A stretch of 6,424 nucleotides of DNA from Hydrogenophaga sp. (GCA_020047875.1 JAIFNE010000132.1:1-6424), one strand, 5' to 3'. Numbered from the stretch's first letter, positions 1 through 6,123 are shown. Numbers and translations are program-made. Notes: generated by a model not told the origin, from the letters alone.

Positions 1-1
1 A

Positions 2-784
2 TCACAACTGCGCCAGCCGCTGCAGCATCTGGTCGCTGGTCTGGATCGCCTTGGAGTTCATCTCATAGGCGCGCTGGGTCTGGATCATGGTGACCAGCTC
101 CTGCACCACGTTGACGTTGGAGGTCTCCACAAAGCCCTGCATCACCGTGCCCATGCCGGCGCTGCCGGGCGCGGCATTGACCGGGTTGCCCGAGGCCAGA
201 CTCTCCGAATACAGGTTTTGCCCGCGCGGCTCCAGGCCAGCCGGGTTGATGAAGCTGGCCAGCTCGATGTTGCCCACCACCGAGGGCGCCGTCGCGCCGG
301 GGAGCTTGACCGACACCACGCCATCGCTGGAGACGGTGATGCTTTGCGCCTCGGCCGGAATCGTGATGCCGGCGGTCAGCGGGTAGCCGCTGGAGGTGAC
401 CATGCGGCCCTGGGCATCGAGCTGCAGGCTGCCGTCGCGGGTGTAGCCAGTGGTGCCGTCGGGCATGGTGACCTGCAGGAAGCCGTTGCCGTTGATGGCC
501 ATATCGAGGTTGTTGCCAGACTGCTGGAGGTTGCCCTGTGAAAACGAGCGCGAGGTGGCGACGGTGCGCACGCCCAGGCCGATCTGTAGCCCGGTGGGCA
601 GCTCGCTCTGCTCGGCGCTGTTGGCGCCGACCTGGCGCAGGTTCTGGTACATCAGGTCTTCGAACACCGCGTTGGCGCGCTTGAAGCCGTTGGTGGAGGT
701 GTTGGCCAGGTTGTTGGAAATCACGTCCAGCTGGGTCTGCTGGGCCTGCATGCCGGTCTTGGAAATCCACAGCGAATTGATCAT
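2..784 (-). CDS. flgG: Flagellar distal rod protein FlgG
   Basis: This gene encodes the distal rod subunit that joins the proximal rod to the hook; it is exported by the flagellar type III apparatus and assembles in the periplasm. The product is 260 residues, the usual FlgG length. The N-terminal rod motif VISNNLANTSTNGFKR lies at residues 21-36. It is followed by the FlgG-specific segment around residues 46-64 (YQNLRQVGANSAEQSELPT), known in the family to keep the rod straight and absent from FlgE. The C-terminal helix has SNVNVVQELVTMIQTQRAYEMNSKAIQT. The start is fixed by AGGAG at 791-795, 6 nt upstream of ATG. It is the last complete gene of the minus-strand operon, 37 bp after flgF; the TGA stop lies at 2-4, so the next gene (flgH would be expected) is outside the window. 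The identification is secure. Confidence 0.97.
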   Translation of the reverse strand: MINSLWISKTGMQAQQTQLDVISNNLANTSTNGFKRANAVFEDLMYQNLRQVGANSAEQSELPTGLQIGLGVRTVATSRSFSQGNLQQSGNNLDMAINGNGFLQVTMPDGTTGYTRDGSLQLDAQGRMVTSSGYPLTAGITIPAEAQSITVSSDGVVSVKLPGATAPSVVGNIELASFINPAGLEPRGQNLYSESLASGNPVNAAPGSAGMGTVMQGFVETSNVNVVQELVTMIQTQRAYEMNSKAIQTSDQMLQRLAQL

Positions 785-821
785 GGTTGGCTCCTGGAGA
801 AAAGGGGTTGGGCTGAGCGGT

Positions 822-1559
822 TCAGCCGTTCAGGCTGAGCAGCTGGGAGGCGGTTTTGTCGTTGGTTTCGCCGTTCTGCAGCATGCGCATCTGCACCTCG
901 AACTGCCGCGCCACCGCGATCATTCCGACCATGGCCTCAATCGGGTTCACGTTGCTGCCTTCGAGCGCGCCGCTTTGCAGCCGGGCGTTGGCATCGGCGG
1001 GCAGCGGGTCGCCCTGCGGGCCGCGGAACAGGCCGTCTCCGCTGCGCTGCAGGCGGTTCTCGGCATCGGGCGTGACCAGCTTCAGGCGGCCCAGCGCCTG
1101 CGGCGGCTCGCCGTTGACCCGCGCGCTCACGGTGCCGTCTTCGCCAATGGCGATCTGGGCATTGGCTGGCGCCACGATCGGGCCGCCGTCGCTCAACATG
1201 GGCAAGCCCTGCGGGGTCACCAGCGTGCCTTCGGTGTCCACCTCCAGCGAGCCGGCCCGCGTGTAGGCCTCGGTGCCGTCGAGGCCCTGCACCGCGAAGT
1301 AGCTGTTGCCGCGGGCGGCCACATCCAGGTTGCGCCCGGTGCTGGTGATCGCGCCGGGCGCGTCGGAATGGCCCGCCGTGGCCTCCAGCGCGAACACCCG
1401 CGTGCTCGCACCGTCGCCCCGAATGGGCACCGCCCGGAAGGTGGACAGCTCGGCGCGGAACCCGGGCGTGGAGGCGTTGGCCAGGTTGTTCGCCAGCAAC
1501 TGCTGCCGATGGTGCGCGGCGTTGGCGCCGGTCATGGCGGTGTAAATGAGGCGATCCAT
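822..1559 (-). CDS. flgF: Flagellar proximal rod protein FlgF
   Basis: This gene encodes a proximal rod subunit, exported without a cleaved signal peptide and built into the periplasmic axle. The product is 245 residues, typical for FlgF. It begins MDRLIYTAMTGANAAHHRQQ, the FlgF-type N terminus, with the rod/hook signature LLANNLANASTPGFRAE at 21-37, a GRNLDVAARGNSYFAVQ segment and YTRAGSLEVD in the middle, and the C-terminal SNVNPIEAMVGMIAVARQFE helix. FlgF differs from FlgG in its first residues and in lacking the long straight-rod insert. GGAG at 1567-1570 lies 7 nt before the ATG. A second ATG just upstream (1562-1564) is out of frame. The gene sits 40 bp after flgE and 37 bp before flgG. 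The coding region is very GC-rich: a hand count of row 1021-1080 gives 44 of 60 G+C. Confidence 0.97.
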   Translation of the reverse strand: MDRLIYTAMTGANAAHHRQQLLANNLANASTPGFRAELSTFRAVPIRGDGASTRVFALEATAGHSDAPGAITSTGRNLDVAARGNSYFAVQGLDGTEAYTRAGSLEVDTEGTLVTPQGLPMLSDGGPIVAPANAQIAIGEDGTVSARVNGEPPQALGRLKLVTPDAENRLQRSGDGLFRGPQGDPLPADANARLQSGALEGSNVNPIEAMVGMIAVARQFEVQMRMLQNGETNDKTASQLLSLNG

Positions 1560-1599
1560 GGCATGTCTCCGTGATCAACAACAGGAAGCTTCTGCCCAA

Positions 1600-2922
1600 T
1601 CAGCGCAGGTTGACCAGGGTCGACATCACCTGATCTTGTGTCTTGATGGTTTGCGCATTGGCCTGGTAGGCGCGCTGGGCCGTCATCATGTTCACCAACT
1701 CGGCGGTGAGATCGACGTTGGAGTCTTCCAGCGCGCCAGCCCGCACACTGCCAAACTTGCCCACCCCCGGTTCACCCATCACCGGCGCGCCAGACTCAAA
1801 GGTGGCCACCCAGGCGTTCCCGCCCTGTGGCGTCAAGCCCTGCACATTTCGAAAATCTGCCAAGGTCAGCTGGCCGCTGTACTGCGTTTGACCATTGGAG
1901 TAGCGGGTGGAAATGACGCCGTTTTGCTCAATCGTCAGGCCCGTCAACTCGCCGGAGCTGTAACCGTCCTGGCTGAGGTTGGAAACACTAAATGGCGAAC
2001 CAAATTGGCTGACCTTAGAAAGATCAATCGCCATGGTCTGAGGCAAGGTGCCACCAGGCAGATTGGGGTTGGGCGACTTGATGGCGTTCGCCGCCAGCGA
2101 GAACGACTTGGGGCTGCCCGCAATGGCCGTGTTGGGCGCCGTTGGTGTCACTGTGCTCAAGTTCCCAGAGGCGTCAAAAGCCAAGGTGGCAAGCACTGGA
2201 AACGTCTCGGCAGCCACCGCCGGCGGCCCCACGACCGCCGCTTTGTCGATGCCGCCATACACGTTCCAGGTGTTGGCGGTTGCGGTCTTTTCAAAGTACA
2301 ACTGCATTGGCGCAGCCACACCCTGGGAGTCATACACGTTGAGGGAGGTACCGAAGGTAGAGCGCGGCGTGGGCGCGACGGGCGGCGCCGCTGCGGGGTC
2401 CCCGGCTGCAGGCTTCTCCCTCGCGTCCAGATTGAACTCAACCGTGACCAATGTTGTTTCATTTGCAGCGATGGGGGCAGCGGTTGGAAGCTTCAAGGGC
2501 TCCAATGTCGCCGCAGTCACCTTGCCTGTTTTGCTGTCGGTCGGAAAACCCATGACGTTGGCGCCCGAGTTGGTCTTCAAGAACCCGTCTTTGTCCAGTT
2601 TGAGCGAGCCGTCACGGGTGTAGGCAGGCGTTCCGTTGGGCTGGCGCAGCTGAATGAATCCGGCGCCATTGATGGCCACATCCAGGTTGTTCCCAGTGAC
2701 CGAAATGTTGCCCTGGGAAAACTGCTGCGAAATCGCCCCAATGGACACGCCAATGCCGCCACCGTTGCCACCTCCAACACCGAGACTGGACGCCACAAGC
2801 TGGCTGAATTCGGTGCGCGACTGCTTCATGCCAGTGGTGTTGGCATTGGCAATGTTGTTTCCAATCACGTCGAGGTTGCGGCTGGATGCGTTGAGACCTG
2901 AAAGTCCGGTTTGAAAAGACAT
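1600..2922 (-). CDS. flgE: Flagellar hook protein FlgE
   Basis: This gene encodes the hook subunit, which polymerises outside the cell under the FlgD cap to form the universal joint. The product is 440 residues, within the FlgE range. The N-terminal D0 region has SGLNASSRNLDVIGNNIANANTTG at about 8-31, then a glycine-rich loop (GGGNGGG, 50-56), GNNLDVAINGAGFIQL near 78-92 and YTRDGSLKLDKDGFL. The variable surface region is roughly 145-290 and carries an alanine/proline-rich stretch at 169-187. The FlgE hallmark QFGSPFSVSNLSQDGYSSG is at 306-324, and the C terminus has SNVDLTAELVNMMTAQRAYQ. AGGAG at 2928-2932, 5 nt before ATG, supports the start. Its base composition is clearly lower in GC than its neighbours (hand counts of sampled rows give 45-63%, against 70-73% in flgD, flgF and flgG), which may reflect a separate history or relaxed codon choice. 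Confidence 0.97.
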   Translation of the reverse strand: MSFQTGLSGLNASSRNLDVIGNNIANANTTGMKQSRTEFSQLVASSLGVGGGNGGGIGVSIGAISQQFSQGNISVTGNNLDVAINGAGFIQLRQPNGTPAYTRDGSLKLDKDGFLKTNSGANVMGFPTDSKTGKVTAATLEPLKLPTAAPIAANETTLVTVEFNLDAREKPAAGDPAAAPPVAPTPRSTFGTSLNVYDSQGVAAPMQLYFEKTATANTWNVYGGIDKAAVVGPPAVAAETFPVLATLAFDASGNLSTVTPTAPNTAIAGSPKSFSLAANAIKSPNPNLPGGTLPQTMAIDLSKVSQFGSPFSVSNLSQDGYSSGELTGLTIEQNGVISTRYSNGQTQYSGQLTLADFRNVQGLTPQGGNAWVATFESGAPVMGEPGVGKFGSVRAGALEDSNVDLTAELVNMMTAQRAYQANAQTIKTQDQVMSTLVNLR

Positions 2923-2984
2923 GGTGGCTCCTGGGTTGCAGAATGTTTGGCGATCAATATGGAGGCGGTGTGCTGGAACGCGGC

Positions 2985-3628
2985 TTACATGAAGGCGCGC
3001 ACCTTGTCGTAGCCCATGGTGCGGCCGTCTTGCAACTGCAGGCTCATCGCGCCGCCGCTGAAGCTCACGGCGGTGACGGTGGCGCTGGTCAGCGGGGTGG
3101 CGGTAACCGGCTGACCGCCAGCGGTGGCGCGCACCGAGAAGCCGGCGACGCTGGCCGGGTCGACACCCTTGGCGTTCCAGCTGAAGGCATGCTGGCCGGA
3201 GGGCAGTGCGCCCAGGTTCACAGTGTCAAGCAACGCGCCGTTGGTGCCCATCACGTCGACCGCCACCGCAGAAGCCGGGCCGCTGAGCGCCATGGCGCCG
3301 CTGGCCTGATCGCCGTCAAAAGTGAACTTGTTGCCCTCCACCAGCGCCTGGCGCCCGATCAGCGAGGTGCCCTGCAGGCCCTGCATGGCGCTGTATTGCT
3401 CGGACATGCCTTTGAGGGTGGCGTTGAGCTGCTGAATGCCGCTGACCGTGTTGATCTGCGCCATCTGCGTGGTCATCTGCGCGTTGTCCATCGGATTGAG
3501 CGGGTCCTGGCTGTTGATTTGCGCCACCAGCAGGGTGAGGAAGCGGTCTTGCGCGGGGCCTTGTCGGTGCGGGTGGTGCTGCCCACCGTGGTGCCAAGGG
3601 TGCTGAGATCGAGAGGGGCGATGTTCAT
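2985..3628 (-). CDS. flgD: Flagellar hook cap/scaffold protein FlgD, reading frame broken by an apparent 1-base deletion
   Basis: FlgD caps the growing hook and allows FlgE to polymerise. The frame is not intact. ATG at 3626-3628 starts MNIAPLDLSTLGTTVGSTTRTDKAP, but this frame then runs into TGA at 3473-3475 after 51 codons. The conserved remainder (AQDRFLTLLVAQ, then QDPLNPMDNAQM, ending MGYDKVRAFM) lies in another frame that stays open to TAA at 2985-2987. The two frames join if one C is restored in the C-run read from 3555-3558, giving a normal 214-residue FlgD. In that product residues 30-34 (FLTLL) fit the FxxxPhi gate-recognition motif described for Salmonella FlgD, and the MNIAPL start matches the short hydrophobic N-terminal export signal. 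The gene starts 8 bp after the flgC stop, with only a weak GAAAG upstream. The break could be a sequencing error in a homopolymer or a real mutation; no canonical -1 slippery heptamer is visible. The family assignment is secure and the functional state uncertain. Confidence 0.93.
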
Positions 3629-3636
3629 ACTTGCTT

Positions 3637-4041
3637 TCACTGCCCCATCTGGAGCGTTTTGAGTAGCAGGGTCTTGGCCGTATTCATGACCTCGACGTTG
3701 TTCTGATAAGAGCGCGAGGCCGACATCATGTTGACCATCTCCTCCACCGGGTTCACGTTGGAATGGGTCACATAGCCCTCGGCATCGGCACTGGGGTGGC
3801 CCGGGTTGTGCAACCGGCGCCCGGGCGTCTGGTCTTCGGTGATGTTCTTCACCTTCACGCCCGCGTTTCCGCTGCCGCCCATGGGCACGGTCTCAAACAG
3901 CACCTGCCGCGCCTTGTAGCTCTGCCCATCGGGGCCGGCCACCGCGTCGGCATTGGCCAGGTTGCTGGCAACCACGTTGAGTCGCTGCGCCTGCGAGCTG
4001 ATGGCGCTGCCCGAGACCCCGAAAATCGTGAACATCGACAT
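3637..4041 (-). CDS. flgC: Flagellar proximal rod protein FlgC
   Basis: This gene encodes a proximal rod subunit. The product is 134 residues when started at the MSMFTIF methionine, matching the family length. ASNLANADAV lies at 25-34, followed by GPDGQSYKARQVLFE, which is the FlgC version of the rod signature. NPGHPSADAEGYV is at 79-91 and VNPVEEMVNMMSASRSYQ at 96-113; the last two are near-invariant in FlgC. An upstream in-frame ATG (4063-4065) would add eight residues, but AAGGAA ahead of the ATG at 4039-4041 fixes the shorter start. The stop is 8 bp before the flgD start, implying tight coupling. The 135-bp gap to flgB is unusually long for this operon and contains a REP-like palindrome. 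Confidence 0.96.
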   Translation of the reverse strand: MSMFTIFGVSGSAISSQAQRLNVVASNLANADAVAGPDGQSYKARQVLFETVPMGGSGNAGVKVKNITEDQTPGRRLHNPGHPSADAEGYVTHSNVNPVEEMVNMMSASRSYQNNVEVMNTAKTLLLKTLQMGQ

Positions 4042-4046
4042 ACAAA

Positions 4047-4054
4047 TTCCTTTC
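4047..4054 (-). promoter_or_regulatory. Ribosome binding site of flgC
   Basis: GAAAGGAA on the minus strand, with AGGA at 4048-4051 and 6 nt to ATG 4039-4041, selects the MSMFTIF start over the upstream in-frame ATG at 4063-4065. Confidence 0.75.
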
Positions 4055-4075
4055 AAGCCAAACACAGTTCCCGGC

Positions 4076-4168
4076 GCGCGATGCCTCGAACCCAGAACGC
4101 CGCGGAACTGGCTTTGCCAGGCCGCCAGCGTTGCCCCTTGAGGGGGTTGCGTGAAGCGCGGCGGGGGT
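4076..4168. repeat. REP-like palindromic intergenic element between flgB and flgC
   Basis: This element fills most of the flgB-flgC gap. A 37-bp imperfect palindrome spans 4096-4132. AACGC (4096-4100) pairs with GCGTT (4128-4132), GCGG (4102-4105) with CCGC (4122-4125), and CTGGC (4108-4112) with GCCAG (4116-4120) around a TTT loop: 14 base pairs with small bulges. A second hairpin follows at 4134-4145 (CCCC, TTGA loop, GGGG). The pairing is seen directly. From memory, closely similar intergenic repeats are scattered through Comamonadaceae genomes, but copy number cannot be tested in one window. In the polycistronic mRNA it would form a strong stem between flgB and flgC and could affect stability or relative expression. 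No T-run follows on either strand, so it does not look like an intrinsic terminator. Confidence 0.6.
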
Positions 4169-4176
4169 GGGCATAC

Positions 4177-4581
4177 CTACTGCCCGGAAATCGCGGTGAG
4201 CATCGTCTTCACATGCCCGTTGATGAAGCGCAGCGTGGACTCGTAGCGGATGCTGTTGTCCACGAAGTTGGCGCGCTCGCGGTCCAGGTCGACCGAGTTG
4301 CCATCCTGTGCGGGCTGGGTCTGCACCGTGTAGGCCATGCTGACCGCGCCGGCGGTGCCACGGCCACCCAGGCGCATGTGGCCGTTGTCTGTCATGGTGG
4401 GCAAGGCAGCGGTGGCACCGCCGGTGGCTTTCTGCAGCGCAGCGGTGAAATCGAAGTCGCGAGCCACGTAGCCGGGCGTGTCAGCGTTGGCGATGTTGCT
4501 GGCAATCACCTGCTGACGCTGCGAGCGCAACAACAGCGACTGGCTGTGAAAGTCCAGGCGGGCGGTCATCTGTTCCAGCAT
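4177..4581 (-). CDS. flgB: Flagellar proximal rod protein FlgB
   Basis: This is the first gene of the minus-strand rod/hook operon and encodes the rod subunit nearest the export gate and MS ring. The product is 134 residues, normal for FlgB. The start MLEQMTARLDFH is typical of beta/gammaproteobacterial FlgB. ASNIANADTPGYVARDFDF lies at 27-45 and DGNSVDLDRERANFVDNSIRYE at 93-114, both family hallmarks, and the protein ends in a short amphipathic helix. The open frame extends upstream to an ATG at 4705-4707, but that would run through the divergent promoter and operator. GAGGTGA at 4584-4590, immediately ahead of the ATG, decides for the internal start. Transcription probably begins near 4653, under FlhDC control. 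Confidence 0.97.
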   Translation of the reverse strand: MLEQMTARLDFHSQSLLLRSQRQQVIASNIANADTPGYVARDFDFTAALQKATGGATAALPTMTDNGHMRLGGRGTAGAVSMAYTVQTQPAQDGNSVDLDRERANFVDNSIRYESTLRFINGHVKTMLTAISGQ

Positions 4582-4583
4582 GG

Positions 4584-4590
4584 TCACCTC
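4584..4590 (-). promoter_or_regulatory. Ribosome binding site of flgB
   Basis: GAGGTGA on the minus strand is a long match to the 16S anti-Shine-Dalgarno sequence, just upstream of ATG 4579-4581. It excludes the 42-codon upstream extension of the open frame. Confidence 0.8.
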
Positions 4591-4659
4591 GGCGCGTTGG
4601 TTGAAGAAAGCGGTGGGTCGGGCGGCACGGGAGCGGCGCGGATCACCGGGATGAAAGCG

Positions 4660-4688
4660 AGTATGGGAAAACTTGAGCCCTGGCAATG
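4660..4688 (-). promoter_or_regulatory. Candidate FlhDC-dependent promoter of flgBCDEFG
   Basis: The -10-like hexamer CATACT (4660-4665) lies 19 bp beyond the left operator half. The -35 position 17 bp upstream (4683-4688) reads CATTGC, a poor match to TTGACA. A weak -35 overlapped by the activator site is what a FlhDC-activated sigma-70 promoter should show. The predicted start near 4653 leaves a leader of about 70 nt before flgB. Confidence 0.45.
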
Positions 4689-4728
4689 ACACGAACAAGC
4701 GCCGCATTCCGTGGCTATTCGCTCCTTT
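4685..4728. promoter_or_regulatory. Candidate FlhDC operator between flgB and flgA
   Basis: Two inverted half-sites lie in the divergent region. On the plus strand the left half is AATGA-N4-AACAAGCG (4685-4701), then an 11-bp spacer, then GGCTATTC-N3-CCTTT (4713-4728). Read on the minus strand, the right half is AAAGG-N3-GAATAGCC, which fits the known enterobacterial FlhD4C2 half-site pattern AAYGS-N2/3-AAATARCG at most positions, and the 11-bp spacer lies inside the known 10-12 range. The left half is the weaker match. Its placement between divergent flgB and flgA is the same as in E. coli and Salmonella. Binding here would activate both operons as class II genes. Confidence 0.65.
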
Positions 4729-4753
4729 GCGCGGCGGGCCGGGCTCCTACAGT
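4725..4753 (+). promoter_or_regulatory. Candidate FlhDC-dependent promoter of flgA
   Basis: The -10-like hexamer TACAGT (4748-4753) lies 19 bp beyond the right operator half, with CTTTGC in the -35 position (4725-4730) and a 17-bp spacer. This mirrors the flgB-side promoter in both distances. The predicted start near 4760 leaves a leader of about 65 nt before flgA. Confidence 0.45.
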
Positions 4754-4810
4754 CGGTGCCTGAAACCCGCTTTGTCGGTGCGGCGTTTGCCCACCGGCCA
4801 CCCGGCCCCC

Positions 4811-4817
4811 AAAGGAG
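4811..4817 (+). promoter_or_regulatory. Ribosome binding site of flgA
   Basis: AAAGGAG lies 7 nt upstream of ATG 4825-4827. It selects this start over the open-frame extension back to GTG 4711, which would overlap the operator and promoter. Confidence 0.85.
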
Positions 4818-4824
4818 ATGCGCC

Positions 4825-5619
4825 ATGCGCCGCTTGCCCAGAGAACCTTTCCGCAGCCTGCCGCGTCCACGGCACCAGCAGGCTGCCTGGAACCTGCTGC
4901 TCATGTCTTTTCTGCTGCTGGGCAGCCTGCTGTTGATGACCAGGGCGCAGGCTGCCGAGCCGGGCGGCCCCGCCGGCGATAGCGCCAGGCTGGAACAGGT
5001 GGCGCGCGAGTTCTTGCAGCCCAGCGTGGCCTCGGCCCTGGGCCAGAGCACCGAGATGCCGCTGCGCGCCGAGGTGCTGGTCGGCGCGCTCGACTCGCGG
5101 CTGCGCCTGGCGCCCTGCGCGCGGGTCGAGCCGCACCTGCCCGCCGGCACCCGGCTCTGGGGCCGCGCCCGGGTCGGGCTGCGTTGCGTCGACGGCCCCA
5201 CCCGCTGGAACGTGTTTCTGCCGGTCACCGTGAAGGCCTGGGGCCCGGCCTGGGTGCTCAAGCGCCCGGTACCTGCTGGCGAGCTGCTGACTCAAGAAGA
5301 CGCCGAACTGGCCGAAGTGGATTGGGCCGAGCAGTCAGCCTCGGTGTTGGCCAACCCTGCCCTGTGGGTCGGTCAGCAGTCGGCCTACGCGCTGCAGCCC
5401 GGCCAGCCGCTGCGCCAGCACATGGTGCGCGCCACCCAGGCCTTTTCTGCGGGTTCGCAGGTCCGCGTGACCCAGTCGGGCGCGGGCTTTCAGGTGGTGG
5501 TGACCGGTCAGGCGCTGTCCAGCGGCCTGATCGGCCAGGCCACCCGGGTGCGGCTGCCCAGCGGCAAGGTGGTGACCGGCCTGGTGCGCGACGGCCAGAC
5601 GGTCGAACTGGCACTGTGA
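4825..5619 (+). CDS. flgA: Flagellar basal body P-ring formation chaperone FlgA
   Basis: FlgA is a periplasmic chaperone needed for FlgI to assemble the P ring around the rod. The product is 264 residues, somewhat longer than the enterobacterial protein (about 219). An arginine-rich N region (1-23) precedes a leucine-rich hydrophobic core (24-38, LLLMSFLLLGSLLLM) and an AQA-A site near 43, a Sec signal peptide. In the mature part, Cys98 (LAPC) and Cys121 (LRCVDG) match the disulfide pair known in FlgA. Downstream come WNVFLPVTVKAWG, VLKRPVPAGELLTQEDAEL and ALQPGQPLRQHMVR, which form the SAF-like domain, and the protein ends with the FlgA-type VRLPSGKVVTGLVRDGQTVEL. It is divergent from flgB and followed after 134 bp by flgM, the flgA-flgM order of enterobacteria. 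It may use the FlhDC-type promoter near 4725-4753. Confidence 0.96.
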   Translation: MRRLPREPFRSLPRPRHQQAAWNLLLMSFLLLGSLLLMTRAQAAEPGGPAGDSARLEQVAREFLQPSVASALGQSTEMPLRAEVLVGALDSRLRLAPCARVEPHLPAGTRLWGRARVGLRCVDGPTRWNVFLPVTVKAWGPAWVLKRPVPAGELLTQEDAELAEVDWAEQSASVLANPALWVGQQSAYALQPGQPLRQHMVRATQAFSAGSQVRVTQSGAGFQVVVTGQALSSGLIGQATRVRLPSGKVVTGLVRDGQTVELAL

Positions 5620-5685
5620 GAACGGCCAGCGGCGCACCCCGACCATGCGAGCACGATTGCCGTGACACATTCCACAAAAAAGGGC

Positions 5686-5713
5686 TCAAGTCGCCGACCT
5701 TTTAGGCCGATAG
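5686..5713 (+). promoter_or_regulatory. Sigma-28 (FliA) promoter of flgM
   Basis: TCAAG (5686-5690), a 15-bp spacer and GCCGATAG (5706-5713) match the flagellar sigma-28 pattern TCAAG/TAAAG-N15-GCCGATAA, with a single mismatch in the last base of the -10. The start of transcription would fall near 5720, leaving a leader of about 33 nt before flgM. This makes flgM a class III gene controlled by the sigma factor that its product inhibits. Confidence 0.85.
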
Positions 5714-5743
5714 TCTTTCCACAAGGCCCCAGGTTCGGGGTTT

Positions 5744-5749
5744 GGAGAG
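5744..5749 (+). promoter_or_regulatory. Ribosome binding site of flgM
   Basis: GGAGAG lies 4 to 6 nt ahead of ATG 5754-5756 and selects it over the in-frame TTG at 5742, which would overlap this site. Confidence 0.75.
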
Positions 5750-5753
5750 CGTC

Positions 5754-6092
5754 ATGAAAATCGAATCGTCCCCAGATTCCTACATTGGTTCCGTTGCCGG
5801 AGGTCCGCAAAAAGCGGCGCCAGCACCTGCTGCGGGCGCAGAAAACGGCGCCGCAGCGGTGGCCGGCGCCAGTGCGCCAGCAAAGCCGCAACCGGGCGTC
5901 ACGGTCACGCTGTCGTCAGCCAGCCAGGCGGTGTCTGCCGCTGGCGGCAGCGGCAGCGATGTGTTCAACACCCAAAAGGTCGAAGCGATGAAGCTGTCGA
6001 TTGCCGACGGCAGCTTCAAGGCCAATCCGGAAGCCATCGCCGACAAAATGCTGTCCAACGCCGCCGAAATGATGGGCAGCGCACGCGGCTAA
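5754..6092 (+). CDS. flgM: Negative regulator of flagellin synthesis, anti-sigma-28 factor FlgM
   Basis: FlgM binds and holds sigma-28 (FliA) in the cytoplasm until the hook is complete, then is exported through the hook-basal body so that late genes (flagellin, chemotaxis) can be expressed. The product is 112 residues, a little longer than the E. coli protein (97). Residues 1-17 (MKIESSPDSYIGSVAGG) form the export-competent disordered start. Residues 20-48 are an alanine/proline-rich low-complexity linker. VTVTLSSASQAVSAAG (49-64) is the conserved entry to the sigma-binding region, and KVEAMKLSIADGSFKANPEA (75-94) with IADKMLSNAAEMM is the FlgM hallmark helix region. A sigma-28 promoter sits directly upstream, so the gene is probably autoregulated. 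Confidence 0.95.
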   Translation: MKIESSPDSYIGSVAGGPQKAAPAPAAGAENGAAAVAGASAPAKPQPGVTVTLSSASQAVSAAGGSGSDVFNTQKVEAMKLSIADGSFKANPEAIADKMLSNAAEMMGSARG

Positions 6093-6123
6093 CCCTGTAT
6101 TTCTGCTTTCACGAGCCCCCACC

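Noticed and set aside
450..1574. A 374-codon plus-strand open frame antisense to flgF and part of flgG
   Set aside because: It crosses two well-supported genes and their gap, has no ribosome site worth noting, and its composition is that of a shadow frame.
1546..2901. A 451-codon plus-strand open frame lying antisense across almost all of flgE
   Set aside because: flgE on the other strand is unmistakable along its whole length. The antisense translation shows no recognisable family and is rich in arginine, glycine and histidine, as expected from the complement of a real gene in GC-rich DNA.
3545..3565. Programmed -1 ribosomal frameshifting in flgD
   Set aside because: A -1 shift would restore the frame, but no X-XXY-YYZ slippery heptamer is present and flgD is not known to be recoded. 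A missing base is the simpler explanation.
4647..4675. A TCAAGTTTT motif on the minus strand upstream of flgB, resembling a sigma-28 -35 element
   Set aside because: The position 15 bp downstream reads TTTCATCC, with no resemblance to GCCGATAA.
4582..4707. N-terminal extension of FlgB by 42 residues to an upstream ATG
   Set aside because: The extension runs through the candidate promoter and operator, does not resemble FlgB, and a strong ribosome site precedes the internal ATG at 4579-4581.
4711..4824. N-terminal extension of FlgA by 38 residues to a GTG
   Set aside because: It would overlap the operator and promoter and place the signal peptide far from the N terminus. AAAGGAG at 4811-4817 marks the ATG at 4825.
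5622..5663. ACGGC/GCCGT inverted repeat after flgA as a terminator
   Set aside because: The stem is 5 bp with a loop of more than 30 nt and no following T-run.
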